64,000 nt of DNA from an uncultured Bacteroidales bacterium (lineage in GTDB: Bacteria > Bacteroidota > Bacteroidia > Bacteroidales > UBA932), in contig CAMKAJ010000006.1 of assembly GCA_946410455.1 (NCBI GenBank), positions 1-64,000 on the forward strand, read 5' to 3'. Positions 29,562 through 40,850 of the stretch are shown here, one piece after another. Numbering within the stretch: position 1 is the stretch's first letter; each line of letters starts with the position of its first letter. The position numbers were made by a program, and so were the translations under genes. The notes beneath the pieces were generated by a model. It saw only the letters and a program-made list of their open reading frames with translations. It was not told the DNA's origin and ran no database searches.

Positions 29562-29655
29562 ACTGCGCGTAAGGGTACATCCGGGTGTACCCCTGCGCGC
29601 GATAATGGCCGAAAATGAACGCAGGGGTACAAACAAATGTACCCCTGCGCGCACT
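29562..29655 (+). repeat. REP/BIME-like bipartite palindromic element, copy 3
   Basis: ACTGCGCGTAAGGGTACATCCGGGTGTACCCCTGCGCGCG...GGCCGAAAATGAACGCAGGGGTACAAACAAATGTACCCCTGCGCGC. Confidence 0.9.
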
Positions 29656-29670
29656 ACTATCTAGAAGCCG

Positions 29671-32505
29671 TTACAGCGTCCTCTTGATTTCTACCACCTG
29701 GAAGGCTTCGATGACATCGCCTTCCTTGATGTCGTTGTAGCCGGCGACGCTCATACCGCACTCCTTGCCGGCAACGACTTCCTTGACGGAGTCTTTACCA
29801 ATCTGCAGGGAGCCGAGCTCTCCGGTATAGATTACGATACCGTCGCGGATAAGGCGGACCTTGGACTTCTGCACCATCTTGCCGTCGCGGACAATACATC
29901 CGGCGATGGTTCCGACCTTGGAAATCCTGAATGTCTGCTTAATCTCGGCGGTGGCGATAACCTCTTCTTTCTTCTCAGGTTCGAGCATACCCTCGATACC
30001 GTCCTTGACTTCGTTGATACAGTCGTAGATGACGGAATAGAGGCGGATCTCTATGCCCTCGCGGTCGGCGCTCTTGCGGGCCTCTACCGAAGGACGCACC
30101 TGGAAGCCGATGATAACGGCATCCGAAGCCTCTGCGAGCAGAACGTCAGACTCGGAAATGGCACCCACAGCTTTGTGGATCACATTCACTCGTATCTCCT
30201 CGGTGCTGAGCTTGATGAGAGAGTCTGACAGAGCTTCCACAGAGCCGTCCACATCACCTTTCACAATGACGTTGAGCTCCTTGAAGTTGCCGATAGCGAT
30301 ACGGCGGCCAATCTCTTCGAGAGTCATGTGCTTCTGGGTCTTGATGCCCTGGATGCGGATGAGCTGCTCGCGCTTGGCGGCGATGCTCTTGGCTTCCTTC
30401 TCGTCTGTGAGTACGTTGAACTTCTCACCGGCAGCAGGAGCGCCATTAAGGCCGAGCACAGATACCGGCGTAGAAGGGCCTGCCTCCTGCACCTTTTGCC
30501 CGCGCTCATTGAACATACCCCTCACACGGCCATAATAGCTTCCGCAGAGCATTATGTCGCCCTGATGCAGGGTACCTTCCTGAACCAGTACGGTAGCAAG
30601 ATATCCACGTCCCTTGTCAAGAGAGGACTCTATCACGGCTCCGGCTGCCAGTTTGTCGGGATTGGCCTTGAGTTCCAGCAAATCGGTCTCAAGGAGCACC
30701 TTGTCGAGGAGCTTGTCTACATTGATTCCCTTCTTGGCGGAAATCTCCTGGCACTGATATTTGCCACCCCAGTCTTCTACGAGGATATTCATCTCTGAGA
30801 GCTGACGGCGAATCTTCTCGGCATCTGCGCCCGGCTTGTCTATCTTGTTGATAGCGAATACCATGGGGACGTTGGCGGCCTGAGCGTGATTGATTGCCTC
30901 AATGGTCTGGGGCATCACGGCGTCGTCGGCTGCAATAATGATGATTGCGAGGTCGGTCATCTGGGCACCACGAGCACGCATAGCGGTAAAGGCCTCGTGT
31001 CCAGGGGTATCCAGGAAGGTGATCTTGCGACCGTCCTCCAGCTTGACACTGTAAGCGCCGATGTGCTGGGTAATACCGCCGGCCTCACCTGCAATCACGT
31101 TGGTCTTGCGAATATAGTCGAGCAGCGAGGTCTTACCATGGTCTACGTGACCCATGACGGTGATAATAGGCTCGCGGGGCTTGAGGTCCTCGGGACGGTC
31201 GGGCTGACCGGCAGAGTTGAGCTCCTCAGAGAGCTCGGCGGTCACGAACTCCACCTTGTACCCGAATTCCTCGGCCACCAGCACGAGTGTCTCTGCATCG
31301 AGGCGCTGGTTTATGGACACCATCAGACCAAGGCTCATGCAAGCACCGATAACCTTCACCACGGGGGTGTTGTTCATAAGGGTAGCAAGGTCGTTGACCG
31401 TAACGAACTCGGTGACTTTGAGCACCTTCTGCTCGGCCATAGCTTCGGCCATCTCTTCCTGCGTGCGCTGGGCTGCAGCCTCACGCTTCTCCTTACGGTA
31501 CTTTGCTCCAAAGTTGTTCTTCTTGCCCTCGTTCATGCGGGCGTAAGTCTCCTTAACCTGCTTTTGGATCTCTTTCTGCATCTCCTCCTGCTCGGCCTCG
31601 GTCATAGCTGGCTTGAAGCGGTCGCGACTGCGACGGCCCTTGCCGGGAGCAGGCTGTGCGGGAGCGTTTTTGGGCTTGTCTTTCTTACCGGCGTTGCGGT
31701 CGATATTGGCACCTGCCTTTACCACATCCACCTTCTGCGCGCCCTTGCCTATACGTTCGCGCTTTACAGGCTTACGGTCGAACTGGCTCAGGTCCACTTT
31801 GCCCACAACCTTGAACGGAGAGGCCTCGGGTGCAGCAGGTGCAGGAGCAACAGGAGTTGCGGGCTGCTCAGGCTCCGTGGCCGGTGCCTCAGGAGCTACA
31901 GGGGCTGCAGGAGCTTCCTGCACAGGCTGTTCTACTGGTGCGGCGGGCTCTGCGGCGGGCTCTTCTGCCACAGGCTGCTCCTCTACTTTCTCTACTGCAG
32001 GAGCTTCTTCCACTATGGGAGCGGGCTCAGGTTCCGGTTCGGGAATCGGCTCAGGCTTAGGCTCAGGTTCTGGAGCAGGAGCAGGAGCAGGAGCAGGCGC
32101 AGGAGCCGGGACGGGCTCTTCTTCTACCGGAGCAGGTGCGGGTGCTGGCTCTTCGGCCTTGGGGGCCTCTGGAGCGGCCTTGCGGGCCTTGAAGAAAGTC
32201 GTCGACTTGATGGTCAGTTCCTCTTCTTCCTCCTCTTCTTCCTGCTTGGTGAGCTTTCGGTTGGTCTTTTCCAGAATCTCCTTAACCTTGATATCCGCCA
32301 GGGCGGCCTGTTCCATGGCCTCCTTGTCTTTGCCGAACTGCTTGTTGAGCTCTGGCAGGTACTCGTCGGAGACCTTGGCATTGGGGTTCTCATCGATCTC
32401 TACGCCCTTCTTGCGGAGGAAGTCCACAATGTCGCTGAGTCCGATGTTGAACTGCTTGATAAGTTTGCTTATTCTGATTTCTGCCATAGGCTTATTAGTC
32501 TTCAA
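29671..32505 (-). CDS. infB: Translation initiation factor IF-2
   Basis: [31 protein letters not shown]; long P/A/E-rich linker. Confidence 0.96.
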   Translation of the reverse strand: MKTNKPMAEIRISKLIKQFNIGLSDIVDFLRKKGVEIDENPNAKVSDEYLPELNKQFGKDKEAMEQAALADIKVKEILEKTNRKLTKQEEEEEEEELTIKSTTFFKARKAAPEAPKAEEPAPAPAPVEEEPVPAPAPAPAPAPAPEPEPKPEPIPEPEPEPAPIVEEAPAVEKVEEQPVAEEPAAEPAAPVEQPVQEAPAAPVAPEAPATEPEQPATPVAPAPAAPEASPFKVVGKVDLSQFDRKPVKRERIGKGAQKVDVVKAGANIDRNAGKKDKPKNAPAQPAPGKGRRSRDRFKPAMTEAEQEEMQKEIQKQVKETYARMNEGKKNNFGAKYRKEKREAAAQRTQEEMAEAMAEQKVLKVTEFVTVNDLATLMNNTPVVKVIGACMSLGLMVSINQRLDAETLVLVAEEFGYKVEFVTAELSEELNSAGQPDRPEDLKPREPIITVMGHVDHGKTSLLDYIRKTNVIAGEAGGITQHIGAYSVKLEDGRKITFLDTPGHEAFTAMRARGAQMTDLAIIIIAADDAVMPQTIEAINHAQAANVPMVFAINKIDKPGADAEKIRRQLSEMNILVEDWGGKYQCQEISAKKGINVDKLLDKVLLETDLLELKANPDKLAAGAVIESSLDKGRGYLATVLVQEGTLHQGDIMLCGSYYGRVRGMFNERGQKVQEAGPSTPVSVLGLNGAPAAGEKFNVLTDEKEAKSIAAKREQLIRIQGIKTQKHMTLEEIGRRIAIGNFKELNVIVKGDVDGSVEALSDSLIKLSTEEIRVNVIHKAVGAISESDVLLAEASDAVIIGFQVRPSVEARKSADREGIEIRLYSVIYDCINEVKDGIEGMLEPEKKEEVIATAEIKQTFRISKVGTIAGCIVRDGKMVQKSKVRLIRDGIVIYTGELGSLQIGKDSVKEVVAGKECGMSVAGYNDIKEGDVIEAFQVVEIKRTL

Positions 32506-33760
32506 ATTCGGCTTTAAGGATACGGATTACATCTTCTACGGTCTCGTCGTCAAGGTCTGCTCGCTTGGCGATGTCTTCGGGCTCGATTGCGAGTACGCTC
32601 TTGGCGGTGTCGCAGCCAATGCCCTTGAGCTTGTCGATGACCCACTGGTCGATCTCGTTGGAGAAGTCGTCGAGCAGCACGTCGTCTTCCTCTTCTGCCT
32701 CAGCAGTAGAGAGTTCCCTCCAGACCTCAATTTCGCGGCCGATGAGCTTGCCGGCCAGCAGCACGTTCACACCGTTGCGGCCGATACCCTTCTTGACCTC
32801 GTCGGGAAGCATGTAAACCTTCACCTTGTCGTCGGGGCTCTGGCCCATATCTATGCTGGAAACCATACCGGGAGCAAGGGCCCTCTGGATAAGCAGGTTG
32901 GGGTTGTTGGACCAAGGGATGACGTCGATATTCTCGTTGCGAAGCTCGCGCACGATTCCTAGGATCCTGCTGCCCTTCACGCCGATACATGCTCCGATAG
33001 GATCTACGCGGTCGTCGTAAGACTCCACGGCCACTTTGGAACGGTCGCCGGGCACGCGAACCACCTTCTTGACGGTGATGAGGCCGTCGGCGATCTCGGG
33101 AACTTCCTGCTCGAAGAGGCGCTCCAGGAACTCGTCGCTGGTACGACTCAGGGTAATGTAAGGAGTGGTATTGTTACGCATCTCCACGCTCTTGATGATG
33201 GCGCGTACCGACTCGCTCTTCTTGAAGTGCTCGCCGGGAATCTGCTCGGTCTTGGGGATGTGGAGTTCGTTGCCGTCCTCGTCGAGAATGAGAACCTCTT
33301 TGCTCCAGGTCTGATAGACTTCGCCCACGAAGAGCTCGCCCACCTTCTCGGAGTATTTCTTGTATACATTGGCCTTCTCTATATCCATGATGCGGCCCTG
33401 CAGGTTCTGACGAATGTTCAGGATGCCACGGCGGCCGAAGGATGACAGGGGGAAGGGCTTGGCGTAGGTGTCGCCGATTTCGTAATCGTCGTCGCCGCTG
33501 TCTGCCGCAACCTGCTCCAGAGTCATTTCTGCGTAGGGATTCTCTACTTCCTCCACAATCTCAAAGTTCTGGTATATTTCGCAGGTTCCTTTATCGACGT
33601 TAACGATGACGTCGAAGTTGTCGGAGCTACCGAAGGTCTTGGCAATCTGGGTAAGGAACACGTCCTTGAGTACGCCCATCATTACAGGGCGGTCGATGTT
33701 TTTCTCCTCTTTGAAGTCCTTGAAGGCGTCAATGAGGGTGATTACTTTTTCTTTTTCCAT
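32495..33760 (-). CDS. nusA: Transcription termination/antitermination protein NusA
   Basis: [31 protein letters not shown] domain; acidic C-terminus. Confidence 0.95.
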   Translation of the reverse strand: MEKEKVITLIDAFKDFKEEKNIDRPVMMGVLKDVFLTQIAKTFGSSDNFDVIVNVDKGTCEIYQNFEIVEEVENPYAEMTLEQVAADSGDDDYEIGDTYAKPFPLSSFGRRGILNIRQNLQGRIMDIEKANVYKKYSEKVGELFVGEVYQTWSKEVLILDEDGNELHIPKTEQIPGEHFKKSESVRAIIKSVEMRNNTTPYITLSRTSDEFLERLFEQEVPEIADGLITVKKVVRVPGDRSKVAVESYDDRVDPIGACIGVKGSRILGIVRELRNENIDVIPWSNNPNLLIQRALAPGMVSSIDMGQSPDDKVKVYMLPDEVKKGIGRNGVNVLLAGKLIGREIEVWRELSTAEAEEEDDVLLDDFSNEIDQWVIDKLKGIGCDTAKSVLAIEPEDIAKRADLDDETVEDVIRILKAEFED

Positions 33761-34032
33761 TATTCGTTTATAGTTTTCAATATTTCTTCTGCTTCTTCGG
33801 GGCTCAGGCCGGCGGAGCCAACGGTGAGTGCGTAGTCTTCTACGTCGCGGTCGAATGCGGCAAGTACTGCGCGGTGTACGTATTCGCAGTCTTCCAGGTC
33901 TACGAGACCGTCGACCTTGTCCAGGGTAAGCTCGAATACATTGTCGTCATCGTTAAAATCTATGGCTACTACTTCGCAGGAGCGCTCTGCAGCGGCCCTC
34001 AGCACTACTTCTTCAAAATCTTTTCGTTGCAT
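33760..34032 (-). CDS. rimP: Short RimP-like ribosome assembly cofactor (N-terminal domain only, 90 aa)
   Basis: DLEDCEYVHRAVLAAFDRDVEDYALTVGSAGL matches RimP N-domain; position 5' of nusA. Confidence 0.75.
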   Translation of the reverse strand: MQRKDFEEVVLRAAAERSCEVVAIDFNDDDNVFELTLDKVDGLVDLEDCEYVHRAVLAAFDRDVEDYALTVGSAGLSPEEAEEILKTINE

Positions 34033-34121
34033 ATCCGGTATAAAAAAATAGAAGCCGTCCGGCCTCTATCATCAACACTGGCGCAAAGATAGTAATTATT
34101 TATACAATTAGCAAATCTTGC

Positions 34122-34129
34122 TATATTTG
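34122..34129 (+). promoter_or_regulatory. Bacteroidota -7 element (TATATTTG) upstream of pnuC
   Basis: TAnnTTTG immediately upstream of ATG 34134. Confidence 0.5.
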
Positions 34130-34133
34130 CAAT

Positions 34134-34874
34134 ATGAACGAGAAGAAACTGAATACGGCGGTATCGCTGTTCGTGCTGGTGGGCATGACCGTGGCCACTG
34201 CGCTGGTTACGGCGCTGAAGTACGGACCGGCCGATCCGCAAGCCAGAATACTGCTGCTGATATCCGCATTCGGCGCCCTGATGGGCGTAGCCTCCACGGT
34301 ATCATCAGCCAACGGCTACATCGTGACCTTCCTCTTCGGTCTGCTGGACGTATCCATCTACGGAGCCCTGTGCCTTGTAAACTGGAAAAACGGCAGCTCC
34401 GGCCTGGGCAACGCAGTACTCCACTTTCTCTACTTCGTCCCCATGCAGTTCATAGGCTTCGCGCAATGGCGCCGGCAGGGCCACAACAAAGAAGGCAGCG
34501 TAAAAGCCCGCCGCCTCACAGCAAAACAACGCTGGCTCGCCACGGCAGTCTTTCTTGCCAGCTCGGTAATAGCGTACCTGATAATCGCCCGCTTCGACCG
34601 TTCCGCCGCCACCAGCTTCATCAAAGTAGCAGTAGTTCTCGACGTACTCCCCCTCGTTTGCAACCTCCTGGGCCAGATGCTGATGAGCACCGCCTACATG
34701 GAGCAATGGGTGTTCTGGATAGGAGTAAATATCTTCTCCATAATCATGTGGAGCGTAACGTTGCACAACAATCCCGGTTCCAGTTACGCACTGGTGTACG
34801 TAGTCAAGTACTCCTTCTACCTTCTCAACGCCTTCAACGGCCTGCGCAACTGGATGAGGCTGAGCCGCCCTTAA
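34134..34874 (+). CDS. PnuC-family nicotinamide riboside/NMN transporter-like membrane protein
   Basis: Multi-TM; FGLLDVSIYGALCLVNW; FLYFVPMQFIGFAQWRR. Confidence 0.85.
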   Translation: MNEKKLNTAVSLFVLVGMTVATALVTALKYGPADPQARILLLISAFGALMGVASTVSSANGYIVTFLFGLLDVSIYGALCLVNWKNGSSGLGNAVLHFLYFVPMQFIGFAQWRRQGHNKEGSVKARRLTAKQRWLATAVFLASSVIAYLIIARFDRSAATSFIKVAVVLDVLPLVCNLLGQMLMSTAYMEQWVFWIGVNIFSIIMWSVTLHNNPGSSYALVYVVKYSFYLLNAFNGLRNWMRLSRP

Positions 34875-35451
34875 GATATCCCAGGCTCTCCGGCCCTTCG
34901 TTGAAGAGAAGGTCCATGACCGACAATCCAGGCACGAAGCCGAAGCGCTCCTTGAACACCTGCCAATAAGGGCGGACGGCACACTCACAGGGGCGTTTGG
35001 GGTTGAAATACTCGCGGTAATCATCTCTCAGAACCGGCACGAAATCAGCCGTCGGCAGAATCTTGGGAGCTATTCCAATTTTGCTACAGAAGAAATCGAT
35101 GATTGAAAGGTTCATCCCCCACAACGTCTCCGGCTTGGACTCCAGCAGCCCGAACAATTCGTCACGGTAATAGATAAAGAATGGCGAGCTGAAATAGGCA
35201 CTGTCTATGGCATATTCGGCCTGACGCAGCCAGGGAGTGCTCCAATCCACCCGAATCTGGGTAATCAGCCGCGCACCGTCGTGCAACACGGGCACACGCA
35301 GATCCATGGGGCCGTTGGCCGTAAGTATGCGGCAGCGGTTGCGCCAGGTCTGCTTGCGATAGCTCTCGCACGCTTCCAGATACACCACGGGATTATTCGC
35401 AAGCAGTGCGAAGTAATCTACGGGCGGAAACCATGCGGTAGACAGAATCAC
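34834..35451 (-). CDS. WbqC family protein
   Basis: STAWFPPVDYFALLANNPVVYLEACESYRKQTWRNRCRILTANGPMDLRVPV. Confidence 0.85.
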   Translation of the reverse strand: MILSTAWFPPVDYFALLANNPVVYLEACESYRKQTWRNRCRILTANGPMDLRVPVLHDGARLITQIRVDWSTPWLRQAEYAIDSAYFSSPFFIYYRDELFGLLESKPETLWGMNLSIIDFFCSKIGIAPKILPTADFVPVLRDDYREYFNPKRPCECAVRPYWQVFKERFGFVPGLSVMDLLFNEGPESLGYLKGGSASSSCAGR

Positions 35452-36260
35452 TACTCGAATCCTTTCTCGTGAGGGTCGCCGGCACGCACAATGCCGCGCT
35501 TGGAGGATGCAACAAAGCTCAGGATAGTATCTCTCTCCTCAGATGGGAGGAAGCCCTGTTCGATACGCGCCACGGCGTCGGAGAAATTGTAGCCCTGATA
35601 GTAAAGGACATCGTAAATATCCTTGATGGTGCGGATTACGTCGGAGTCGAAGCCCCTCCGCCTGAGGCCTACAAGGTTGATGCCGGCAAATACCAGAGGC
35701 GAACGGCCGCAAAGGGAATAAGGAGGAACATCCTTGACCACGGTAGTACCGCCGCCCACCATTGCATGGGTGCCTATCTTGCTGAACTGGTGCACCTTAG
35801 TGCCGCCTCCAATGATGGCCCAGTCGTCTATGTCGGTCTCGCCTGCAATGCCCACGAAGCTCACCAGGATGCAATGCTTACCAACATTGCAGTCGTGAGC
35901 AACATGTACGTAAGACATAATGAGGGTATCGTCGCCTACGCGGGTAACTCCTTTGCCGCTGGCTTTGGTGCCACGGTTGATGGTAGCACACTCGCGAATG
36001 TTCACGCGGTCGCCAATCTCTACCCAGGTAACCTCGCCGTCGAACTTAAGGTCCTGAGGGATAGCGCCTACCACAGCTCCGGGGAAGATGTTGCAGTCGC
36101 GCCCAATCTTTACGTAAGAGAAAATGGTAGCGTGAGGAAGAATCTTGGTACCCTCCCCTATCTCTACGTTTTCTTCTATATAAGCGTAGGGGCCTACCTC
36201 CACGCTGTCTGCAAGTTTGGCTCCCGGATGAACGGTGGCCAGAGGATGAATAGTTGCCAT
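35451..36260 (-). CDS. lpxA: Acyl-ACP--UDP-N-acetylglucosamine O-acyltransferase LpxA
   Basis: Hexapeptide repeats MATIHPLATVHPGAKLADSVEVGPYAYIEENVEIGEGT; HVAHDCNVGKHC. Confidence 0.94.
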   Translation of the reverse strand: MATIHPLATVHPGAKLADSVEVGPYAYIEENVEIGEGTKILPHATIFSYVKIGRDCNIFPGAVVGAIPQDLKFDGEVTWVEIGDRVNIRECATINRGTKASGKGVTRVGDDTLIMSYVHVAHDCNVGKHCILVSFVGIAGETDIDDWAIIGGGTKVHQFSKIGTHAMVGGGTTVVKDVPPYSLCGRSPLVFAGINLVGLRRRGFDSDVIRTIKDIYDVLYYQGYNFSDAVARIEQGFLPSEERDTILSFVASSKRGIVRAGDPHEKGFE

Positions 36261-36262
36261 AA

Positions 36263-37162
36263 TTAAATGTTTTTCAGTATATCGCGGGCAGCCGCAGTAT
36301 TGAGTGCGTGCCCAGGTTTGTAGGCCTCTACGCGCAGGCAGGGCATGCCGCCGCACAGACGGAGGTCTCCAATAAGATCCAATAGCTTGTGACGCCCGCA
36401 TTCGTCGGCAAAGCGCAAGCCGCCCTCGGCAAGAAAGCCCTTTTGACTGACCTGGGGCGCCTGCTTACCCAGTAAACGGGCCACGAATCGCAGGGCAAAC
36501 TTAGATACCGGCTTCTCTACCACCAGGATAGCGTTATCCAGATCGCCTCCCTTAATTAGACCAAGAGCAAGCTGAGGTAAGATTTCGTGCAGAAAGCAGA
36601 AAGTACGGCACGAAGCTATCTGGCTGCTGTAGGACACGTCTTTTGTATAGCTAACTTTCTGCACTCCAATTACATCGGAGCCAAAATCTATAGTCAGCTC
36701 TATCGAGGGTTCCTGAGCAGGGCTAATCTTGATCCAGGAGCCGGACTTCTCGTTGCGCACTTCTATCTCCTTAGAAATAGTAACCCATTTGCGTGCCGCT
36801 CCCTGGTCCAGAGTGCCGTCGCGAAGAACAGCCTCTACATAAAGCCGCGCACTGCCATCCAGAATTGGCACCTCCGGGCCGTCCAGTTCTACAAGAGCAT
36901 TGTCGACACCCAGACCTGTGAGGGCAGAGAGCACATGCTCTACCGTACCCACCTTTGCTGCGCCTGCTCCAAGCTGCGTACTGCGGCGGGTAGAACTCAC
37001 GTTAGATGCAATTGCGGGGATTCTGGCGCCGCCAAGATCGGTGCGCACAAATACAATACCTGTGTCAACAGGTGCAGGGCACAGGCGCAGATTAACTACC
37101 TTACCGGTGTGCAGCCCCTTTCCGTTGAACGAATATGTCTGTTTAAGAGTATGCTGGTTCAT
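36263..37162 (-). CDS. lpxC: UDP-3-O-acyl-N-acetylglucosamine deacetylase LpxC (unfused)
   Basis: QTYSFNGKGLHTGKVVNLRLCPAP; GTVEHVLSAL; HKLLDLIGDLRLCG. Confidence 0.93.
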   Translation of the reverse strand: MNQHTLKQTYSFNGKGLHTGKVVNLRLCPAPVDTGIVFVRTDLGGARIPAIASNVSSTRRSTQLGAGAAKVGTVEHVLSALTGLGVDNALVELDGPEVPILDGSARLYVEAVLRDGTLDQGAARKWVTISKEIEVRNEKSGSWIKISPAQEPSIELTIDFGSDVIGVQKVSYTKDVSYSSQIASCRTFCFLHEILPQLALGLIKGGDLDNAILVVEKPVSKFALRFVARLLGKQAPQVSQKGFLAEGGLRFADECGRHKLLDLIGDLRLCGGMPCLRVEAYKPGHALNTAAARDILKNI

Positions 37163-37203
37163 AAAAGTCGGCAAAGATACGGAATAAAAGCGAATCTTAC
37201 CAA

Positions 37204-38199
37204 TTATGCAGCATCTTCTTCTGCAGAACGCTTGAACTTGGCGTAGGCCTTAAGATAATCTTTGTGCAGTATAGCCGGATTACCGTACCAGCTCTCTCCG
37301 CCCTTGCGTATCCTGCCTATTACCAGCGATTTGGCTGCGACGGTCGTGTTGTCTGCAATAGTTATATGGCCGTTAATCCCCACCTGGCCTCCAAAAATAC
37401 ACCCCTCGCCAATAATTGCAGAGCCTGCGATGCCGGTCAGGGCAGCCATTGCTGTATTCTTCCCCACTACCACGTTATGCGCAATCTGGCAGAGGTTGTC
37501 TATGCGCACTCCGTCATGGATTATCGTCGACTCCATAGGCGCGCGATCTATGGTGGTATTGGAGCCAACCTCCACGTCGCTGCCGATAATCACATTACCC
37601 AAGTGCTCTATCTTCTGCCAGCTGCCGTCGGGTTGGCGGGCGTTCCCGAAGCCGTCATCTCCTATTATACAGCCGGCGTGCAGTATTACCCTGTCGCCTA
37701 TCACCGTGCCGGGGAAAATATGCACTCCGGGATAGATGATGCACTGCTTTCCGATAACGGTACCCTCTCCGATAGTGACGTTGTCGCAAATGCGCGTCAT
37801 GTCGCCTATACGGCATTGCTTGCCAATGGTCACGAAGTCTCCAATCCAAACGTGGCTGCCAAGCTTTGCGCTCCAAGCGATCCGGCAGCGCCCCCGATGG
37901 CGGCGGTACTGCTTGTCTTTGCCTGCAGCAATATTGAGCAGACGGGCAAGTGCAGCATACGCATCAGGCACACGAACGAGGGTGGGAGTAACCGGAGTGG
38001 AGGGTTTAAAGTCGTTGTTCACCAGCAAGATAGAGGCCTTGCTGGTGTACACGTACTGCTCGTATTTGGGATTTGCAAAGAAACTGATCTGCCCGGGTTT
38101 CCCGTGCTCGATTTTAGCAAAACTGTTCACCCTGGCCTCTGGGTCGCCCTCAACTGTACCGCCGAGGGCGGCCGCGAGGTCTTTGGCTGTCATCTCCAT
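37204..38199 (-). CDS. lpxD: UDP-3-O-(3-hydroxyacyl)glucosamine N-acyltransferase LpxD
   Basis: N-terminal LpxD domain and hexapeptide repeats; [22 protein letters not shown]. Confidence 0.93.
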   Translation of the reverse strand: MEMTAKDLAAALGGTVEGDPEARVNSFAKIEHGKPGQISFFANPKYEQYVYTSKASILLVNNDFKPSTPVTPTLVRVPDAYAALARLLNIAAGKDKQYRRHRGRCRIAWSAKLGSHVWIGDFVTIGKQCRIGDMTRICDNVTIGEGTVIGKQCIIYPGVHIFPGTVIGDRVILHAGCIIGDDGFGNARQPDGSWQKIEHLGNVIIGSDVEVGSNTTIDRAPMESTIIHDGVRIDNLCQIAHNVVVGKNTAMAALTGIAGSAIIGEGCIFGGQVGINGHITIADNTTVAAKSLVIGRIRKGGESWYGNPAILHKDYLKAYAKFKRSAEEDAA

Positions 38200-38200
38200 A

Positions 38201-39892
38201 TTAGAATCTCCATCCTACAGTTAGCAACACGTCGAATATACTCCTGTCGTATTTGATATAAGGCATACCCACGTCAAGCGGCTTATTGTCTTTATCTACC
38301 ACCCAGTACTCTCCGAAGTAGTAGGGATAGTAAGCCGAACCGGGATACTTTGTAAGGCGCAATGCCGCATCGGCAAAGAACGAACCGGAAGAAGAATAGC
38401 CCAGGCCCAGCGAAAAAGCATGGGTATTGTTCTGGAAATGGCGGAAGCCGCTGACTCTCTGGTGAGAGCCCTGCCAATTCTGCAGGGTTACCATGTTCCC
38501 CTCGCTGTCGAAGCCGTAGCGTTCGGGGTCCGTAACCAGACTGTATCCAGCACGGATTGCGAACTCCGGAGAAGGTTTTACCTCCAGGCCCGCTCTCAGG
38601 GAGTGGGACACGCCGCAGAAAAGCTTGTTGGCGCGATTGGTGTACGCCCACGGATCTTCTGCAAAGTAATTGCGCCCTATGTCGCTGTATTTCATTATGC
38701 TATAGTCGGCAAGCTCGTAGTCGATGCTGAACAGACCAAGGGGTCCGAGCGTGGCTGCAACGCCAAAGTCCACGATATAAGGAGTGGTAAGAGTGTAGCT
38801 GTATTCTCCCTCGGGAGATGCGGCAGAACCGTCGTAGCGGGAATCCACATAACTGTTGCGGGCCCAGTACTGCCATCTTTCGTGAACCGTGGTATGAGTA
38901 GGTGTCTGGAATGCTGCGCCCACTCTCAATCCCTTGACAGGTAGCCAAATAAAGCCAAACTTGCCGTAAATGCCATCTGCATCTGTATTCAGGCTGTAGG
39001 TGTTGTCTGACGACTTATAAAAAGTGGTGGGCTCGCCTTCATTACCCTGATGAACACCGTTATCATCTACAAAGTTTACCGGAAACTCGTAAACATTGCC
39101 CGCCGACTCCATGAAACTGTCTGAGCGGCGATACTTTGTAGTAGGAAGACCGAGGTTGAAACCGAAGTAGAACTCATCCGACACGTTGAAGCCGAGATTG
39201 AGGATGATATCTGTCTTGCTGCCATAAATCTCGCGCATCGCACGCTGATTAAGCGTCCCTGGAACATAGCAATACTGGTCTGTAGGGTCAATCATCTGGT
39301 TGGCTCCGGAATAATTGAGCGAACCGCTGGGCCCGAACTCCCCTATCTGGTTGGCCATATAGGCAGCATACTGCTCCTTGCCCATCCCGGAGAACGCAAT
39401 CCCGTTGGTCCAGGCTGCTATGTTACCAAGGAAAGATGTCTTGTCGTTGGTGCCATAGGCGTCGGAGTAGTCCAGGAAGGTATTGGTATTGTTTGCAAGA
39501 AAACCTACGGTGATGTGTTTAAGACCATAGTTATTTCCTGTGTACAACACTACTGTACCGCCCACGTTGGGAATATTGAACTTGACTTCCGTCATCTTGT
39601 CTGCCGGGCCGAAAACCCCGTTGTCGTCCGGATCCCAATAAGAATTGGAACTCTGGAAGAGCAGGCCGGGCGTAATAGTAATCTGCCCGAAGCTGTTTAC
39701 AGCAGAGCCCGCCGGGTTGATTCCAACCGAACCAAGGTCACCGCCCAATGCCGTCATAGCATTGCCAAGGGCCACGGAACGCGCCGTACCGTAATAGTTG
39801 TTGCGGCTCAGCATCGCCGCATAATAAGTATCTTGTGCAAAGGCGCCGTAAGTCAGGCAGCCCAGTGCAAATATCGCAAATATCCGTTTCAT
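38201..39892 (-). CDS. Outer membrane beta-barrel protein (OMPP1/FadL-like)
   Basis: Signal peptide; [30 protein letters not shown]-terminal aromatic (VGWRF). Confidence 0.82.
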   Translation of the reverse strand: MKRIFAIFALGCLTYGAFAQDTYYAAMLSRNNYYGTARSVALGNAMTALGGDLGSVGINPAGSAVNSFGQITITPGLLFQSSNSYWDPDDNGVFGPADKMTEVKFNIPNVGGTVVLYTGNNYGLKHITVGFLANNTNTFLDYSDAYGTNDKTSFLGNIAAWTNGIAFSGMGKEQYAAYMANQIGEFGPSGSLNYSGANQMIDPTDQYCYVPGTLNQRAMREIYGSKTDIILNLGFNVSDEFYFGFNLGLPTTKYRRSDSFMESAGNVYEFPVNFVDDNGVHQGNEGEPTTFYKSSDNTYSLNTDADGIYGKFGFIWLPVKGLRVGAAFQTPTHTTVHERWQYWARNSYVDSRYDGSAASPEGEYSYTLTTPYIVDFGVAATLGPLGLFSIDYELADYSIMKYSDIGRNYFAEDPWAYTNRANKLFCGVSHSLRAGLEVKPSPEFAIRAGYSLVTDPERYGFDSEGNMVTLQNWQGSHQRVSGFRHFQNNTHAFSLGLGYSSSGSFFADAALRLTKYPGSAYYPYYFGEYWVVDKDNKPLDVGMPYIKYDRSIFDVLLTVGWRF

Positions 39893-39916
39893 ATAGCAAA
39901 AGTGTGAAGGTTAATT

Positions 39917-40750
39917 CTATCTGCGGCCACCGCCACCGCCGCCACCGCCGCTGTAGCTGCTCCCGCCGCCGCTGGAATGGCTGCTGCCGGACGAATAGCT
40001 ACCGCCCGAAGAATAGCTGCTGCCGGACGAACGGCTGCTGCTGTAAGAACTGCCGGAGTTGTAGCTGCTGCTACTGCTTGAACTGTAACTACGGTTGCGC
40101 GACGAAGAGGACGAACTTGAACTGCCTCCGGAACGCCGTACCGTAGAAGACTTGGAGCCGGAGGAACTGGAGCTGCCGGACTTGGAAGTGCCGGTGGAAT
40201 AGCTGCTCCCGGAACGTCTGAAATGAGTGCCGCCACCGGCATAACTGCCAGAGTTGCCGTTGCCGCCGCCGGACGGACGATCATAGTCCGGTTTGTGAGG
40301 CCTGGGACGATGATGGTCATAGCCGTAATGATAGTGGCCCCAATAGGAACCACCCCAGTAAGGACTGCCCCAATAAGGATCGTACCATGGATCCCAAGGG
40401 TCATACCAGCCGCCGTACCAACCGAAAGACCACGAAGGACCCCAGCCGTAATGGTGGCGATAGCGCCAGGACGGGCCATAGAAAGAGCAATAAGCATAAG
40501 GATAGCCGTAATACCCGGAATAGAAATCATCCATGATTACGACCACCGTATCTTTCTTGCTTTGAGATTTTGAGGCAATGTTCTGTGCTGCCATTGCCTT
40601 GAAATCATCTTCTGTATATAGTTCCACAACAGGCTCCGGACGGTAATAGATGCCATCGGGGAACTGCTGCGAGGTGGCATATTGGGCAGTGCTTCCGCAG
40701 GATGCCATAGCCAGTAACGCAGGCAATAAAAAAAACAAGCTCCGTTTCAT
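39917..40750 (-). CDS. Lipoprotein with aromatic (Y/W/G/H) and Ser/Gly-rich low-complexity regions
   Basis: Lipobox LLAMASCGS; YYGYPYAYCSFYGPSW...; SSSSSRNRSYSSSSSSSYNSGSSYSS... Confidence 0.75.
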   Translation of the reverse strand: MKRSLFFLLPALLAMASCGSTAQYATSQQFPDGIYYRPEPVVELYTEDDFKAMAAQNIASKSQSKKDTVVVIMDDFYSGYYGYPYAYCSFYGPSWRYRHHYGWGPSWSFGWYGGWYDPWDPWYDPYWGSPYWGGSYWGHYHYGYDHHRPRPHKPDYDRPSGGGNGNSGSYAGGGTHFRRSGSSYSTGTSKSGSSSSSGSKSSTVRRSGGSSSSSSSSRNRSYSSSSSSSYNSGSSYSSSRSSGSSYSSGGSYSSGSSHSSGGGSSYSGGGGGGGGRR

Positions 40751-40775
40751 TTTTTACCTCCTTAAAAAATGTTTG

Positions 40776-40783
40776 TATATTTG
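40776..40783 (+). promoter_or_regulatory. Bacteroidota -7 element (TATATTTG) upstream of proS
   Basis: TAnnTTTG consensus in divergent intergenic region. Confidence 0.5.
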
Positions 40784-40850
40784 TGTCCGCAATATCCGTG
40801 CCGCCTGGCCGGAACATTGCTTAATGCAAAGTTGATAATTTTTTTGGAAT

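Noticed and set aside
29645-29655. CACTACTATC at the end of BIME copy 3 as a link between the two repeat families
   Set aside because: Only an 8-bp match (CTACTATC) to the family-B core; could easily be chance.
30886-32517. 543-aa plus-strand ORF
   Set aside because: Antisense to infB; its Arg/Leu/Gly-rich runs mirror the IF-2 Pro/Ala/Glu linker.
31613-32962. 449-aa Gly/Ser/Ala-repeat ORF resembling a low-complexity surface protein
   Set aside because: Antisense shadow of the infB linker and nusA end; repeats are the complement of PAPAPEPEP codons.
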